Origin: an uncultured Bacilli bacterium
GTDB lineage: Bacteria > Bacillota_I > Bacilli_A > RF39 > UBA660
NCBI GenBank assembly: GCA_944372275.1
Contig: CALVYO010000060.1
Span: forward strand, 1-7,836
Length of the DNA: 7,836 nt
Reading direction: 5' to 3'
Of this stretch, positions 6,492 through 7,836 are shown piece by piece. The notes under the pieces were generated by a model that was not told the origin of the DNA, ran no database searches, and saw only the letters and a list, made by a program, of their open reading frames with translations. The position numbers were made by a program, and so were the translations under genes. The stretch's first letter is position 1. Each line of letters opens with the position of its first letter.

Positions 6492-6520
6492 ATTATAACA
6501 TTGTGATAAGTAAAAGTCAA
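6492..6520 (-). promoter_or_regulatory. Strong sigma-A promoter of the engB-der cluster
   Basis: TTGACT (6520-6515), a 17-nt spacer, and a perfect TATAAT (6497-6492) preceded by TG one base earlier make a near-consensus extended promoter. The -35 box contains the TGA stop (6519-6517) of the upstream orphan. Transcription would start near 6485, giving a leader of about 19 nt. Confidence 0.85.
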
Positions 6521-7071
6521 AATTGTTTTATATACGTTTTACCTTCGCTTAATAACATACATTGTAATCGCTGTTGGCGTTCGTTTTCAACTGAATGATA
6601 GTATTCATAATACATAAATTCAAATTTTGAAATAGTATCATCTTTCAAATTATGATTAAATTTGTCATATAACATTAACATTTTTTGTTTAGTATTTTCA
6701 CTAAATATTTTTAAATTATAATATCTTAATATTTCTTCAATTTTATCAAACGAAATATCACTATATGATATTTCTACTAATTTTTCTATTTCATTATAAA
6801 ATTTATTATATTCACCAATAGGTATTTCAGTTATATAACTTCCTAATAATAAATTAGCACTTACTTGTTTACCATCATATTTTGTTAAAAAGTCTATCGG
6901 TTTTTCACTATTACTACTGTTTGGAATCATTGTAAAATATTGGTATAAACAATCTAAATATTTAGAATAACATCTATAACAATAACCATTAATAGGATTT
7001 TTTAATACTATTTTTCTTGAATCAAATAAAAATTTTTTTAATTCTGAATTAACACTAGTAATATGTATCAT
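6517..7071 (-). CDS. Orphan protein with a Cys cluster, function unknown
   Basis: I do not recognise this 184-residue protein. It has no signal peptide or membrane span. Residues 30-41 (YCYRCYSKYLDC) hold C31, C34 and C41 in an aromatic setting, a CxxC that could bind metal but lacks an obvious second pair; the only other cysteine is C171. Residues 85-175 look mostly helical. The ATG at 7071 follows an AGGGGGA ribosome site (7084-7078). It lies 35 nt after the CheD-like gene on the same strand, and its stop codon forms part of the engB promoter. The spacer to the CheD-like gene has a perfect extended -10, so it may be transcribed both alone and by readthrough. No clear terminator follows it. 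Confidence 0.75.
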   Translation of the reverse strand: MIHITSVNSELKKFLFDSRKIVLKNPINGYCYRCYSKYLDCLYQYFTMIPNSSNSEKPIDFLTKYDGKQVSANLLLGSYITEIPIGEYNKFYNEIEKLVEISYSDISFDKIEEILRYYNLKIFSENTKQKMLMLYDKFNHNLKDDTISKFEFMYYEYYHSVENERQQRLQCMLLSEGKTYIKQF

Positions 7072-7090
7072 ATATATTCCCCCTAATAAA

Positions 7091-7099
7091 ATTATAACA
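7091..7099 (-). promoter_or_regulatory. Extended -10 element before the Cys-cluster orphan
   Basis: TGTTATAAT (7099-7091) is a perfect -10 with an extended TG. No good -35 lies 16-18 nt upstream. A start near 7084 would give a leader of about 13 nt that begins at the ribosome site. The same bases form an A+T-only palindrome (ATTATA-aca-TATAAT on the plus strand, 7091-7105), so a chance match is possible. Confidence 0.45.
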
Positions 7100-7106
7100 T
7101 ATAATC

Positions 7107-7538
7107 TTATTTTTTTATATAGTTATTTTTTTCAGATACAAATTTTCCTACCCTACTATCAAATAAAAATTCATAAGACATCGTTTTCTCATCATATGTA
7201 ATAAAATACTCATCATTGTATGGTTCAAAATTAATTTTATCAGTTTTAAAAATTTTAAAAAAAGTTTCAATTTTTAATTTAGTCCTATATATATCATTTT
7301 TTTCTGAATAAAATCCTGGTATAACTAAATATTTGAAATAATAATATTCATCGTCAATTAAATTTAACATTTTTAAAATTGTTGGTATCCAATCAGATGT
7401 ACAATGTCCAACAATTGCAATGCGTTTATTTTCTTCATATAATAATATTCCAAAGCAAGTAGCTAATGCATGTGTACCAATAATAGGAAATTTTTCACTA
7501 GAAATTTCTGCTTCATTCATTTCAACATTTTTTATCAT
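7107..7538 (-). CDS. CheD-fold-like cysteine hydrolase (putative deamidase), no chemotaxis context
   Basis: CheD proteins deamidate glutamines of chemoreceptors with a Cys-His-Thr triad. This 143-residue protein shows the same layout: T22 and C28 in GTHALATCFGILLYEE, and H45 in KRIAIVGHC. Thr to Cys is 6 residues and Cys to His is 17, the spacings I recall for T. maritima CheD (T21, C27, H44). The lead-in KNVEMNEAEIS resembles the N-terminal strand of CheD, and the tail FITYDEKTMSYEFLFDSRVG resembles its last strands. The middle is poorly matched, and no receptor or CheC is nearby, so the substrate is unknown. The ATG at 7538 is chosen because AAGGAG (7548-7543) lies just before it; the frame is open to a TTG at 7565, inside the ssrA terminator. 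It lies 46 nt beyond ssrA and seems to lack its own good promoter. Confidence 0.65.
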   Translation of the reverse strand: MIKNVEMNEAEISSEKFPIIGTHALATCFGILLYEENKRIAIVGHCTSDWIPTILKMLNLIDDEYYYFKYLVIPGFYSEKNDIYRTKLKIETFFKIFKTDKINFEPYNDEYFITYDEKTMSYEFLFDSRVGKFVSEKNNYIKK

Positions 7539-7542
7539 ATTG

Positions 7543-7548
7543 CTCCTT
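7543..7548 (-). promoter_or_regulatory. Ribosome-binding site deciding the CheD-like start
   Basis: AAGGAG on the minus strand ends 4 nt before ATG 7538. It lies inside the longer open frame that would begin at TTG 7565, so the longer start is unlikely. Confidence 0.75.
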
Positions 7549-7550
7549 AT

Positions 7551-7574
7551 AATAAAAACCACCAAATGTGGTTT
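7551..7574 (-). terminator. Rho-independent terminator of ssrA
   Basis: On the minus strand AAACCAC (7574-7568) pairs with GTGGTTT (7562-7556) around a 5-nt loop, and the 3' arm runs into TTTTTATT (7558-7551). It lies about 10 nt after the CCA end of the tmRNA, as expected for ssrA. Confidence 0.85.
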
Positions 7575-7584
7575 GTTTTTCTTT

Positions 7585-7836
7585 TGGTGGAGTCGAGGGG
7601 AATCGCACCCCTGTCCGAAAATATAAAGATTAAAGTTCTACAAGTTTAGATAATTTGTTAGTGTCCTAAATAATAATAAATTATCAAAATTTTATTTAGT
7701 AATTTCTATATTAATTCATCGATAATTCTAGAAATAAACTATCAATATAACTCACTAACCGAGCCTCTTTTATATTCCGTGAGTAAAAATATAAAGAAGC
7801 AGCCTTCTAATATATTAAGCGAAAGCTAATTGATTT
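7585..7836 (-). ncRNA. ssrA: Transfer-messenger RNA (tmRNA), 5' part outside window
   Basis: tmRNA frees stalled ribosomes and tags the unfinished protein. The 3' end ACTCCACCA (7593-7585) encodes CCA. U70 in the acceptor strand fits the G3-U70 alanine identity pair, and GGGGTGCGATTCCCC is the T arm. The tag frame ends with codons for NQLAFA followed by TAA (7817-7815); its beginning lies beyond the window. Just after it is a clear H-type pseudoknot: TTTATATT (7795-7788) pairs with AATATAAA (7776-7769), and ACTCAC (7784-7779) pairs with GTGAGT (7755-7750). The A+T-rich stretch 7620-7745 should hold the remaining pseudoknots and helices back to the tRNA-like domain. Odd points are the tag end -LAFA in place of -LAA, and G in place of U at T-loop position 55. 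Confidence 0.95.

Noticed and set aside
7091..7105. Palindrome ATTATA-aca-TATAAT as an operator or terminator
   Set aside because: It is A+T-only, short and lacks a U-run; it is better read as a -10 element or chance.
7539..7565. Upstream TTG start for the CheD-like protein
   Set aside because: It would begin inside the ssrA terminator and contain the AAGGAG ribosome site of ATG 7538.
7585..7617. An ordinary tRNA gene at the CCA end
   Set aside because: No anticodon arm follows at tRNA distance; a tag frame and pseudoknots lie upstream, which identifies tmRNA.
7420..7626. Plus-strand open frame across the CheD-like gene and the ssrA 3' end
   Set aside because: It reads through the terminator and the T arm of the tmRNA. 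Such frames are often mis-annotated proteins antisense to ssrA.
1..7836. Prophage, CRISPR, insertion sequence or defence island
   Set aside because: No direct repeats, inverted terminal repeats, transposase, integrase or nuclease motifs are visible, although the ssrA 3' end is a common integration site in other genomes.

Overview
The window looks like a chromosomal segment of a very A+T-rich, low-GC Gram-positive bacterium of the Bacilli / Erysipelotrichia / wall-less-relative type. The evidence is the base composition, strong Shine-Dalgarno sites (AAGGAGG, AGGTGAT), a tyrosine T-box leader, and housekeeping genes of Firmicutes type (tsaE, tyrS, der, engB, ssrA). The standard genetic code applies. 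The 11 tryptophans in these proteins, including invariant ones (DQWGN in TyrS, NKWD in Der), are read as TGG, and TGA ends four genes. The tmRNA tag nevertheless ends in -LAFA, an ending I know best from Mollicutes. I cannot name a genus.

Layout, left to right. tsaE (minus, cut by the left edge) is divergent from an unrecognised plus-strand gene (484-1263), whose 259-residue product seems to be two copies of one domain. That gene converges on tyrS, and the two reading frames overlap by 11 bp inside a bidirectional terminator hairpin. The minus-strand unit read from about 3190 down to 1253 is T-box leader, dUTPase-like gene, tyrS; its specifier codon is TAC, matching tyrosine. Upstream of it on the minus strand is a tight cluster from one strong promoter at 6492-6520: engB, a small orphan with a GTG start, der, and an HD-domain hydrolase. 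Further upstream are a Cys-containing orphan (6517-7071), a CheD-fold-like protein (7107-7538) and the 3' part of ssrA with its terminator.

How the parts fit. Most of the window serves translation: two GTPases for 50S ribosome assembly (EngB, Der), a tRNA synthetase under tRNA control, a tRNA-modification ATPase (TsaE) and the ribosome-rescue RNA. The least expected items are the CheD-like protein without chemotaxis neighbours, with Thr-Cys-His spacing as I recall it for CheD; the duplicated-domain orphan; and a dUTPase-like gene placed under a tyrosine T-box. No mobile element, CRISPR array or phage module is visible. I do not see a clear new multi-gene system; the individual proteins are the better leads.
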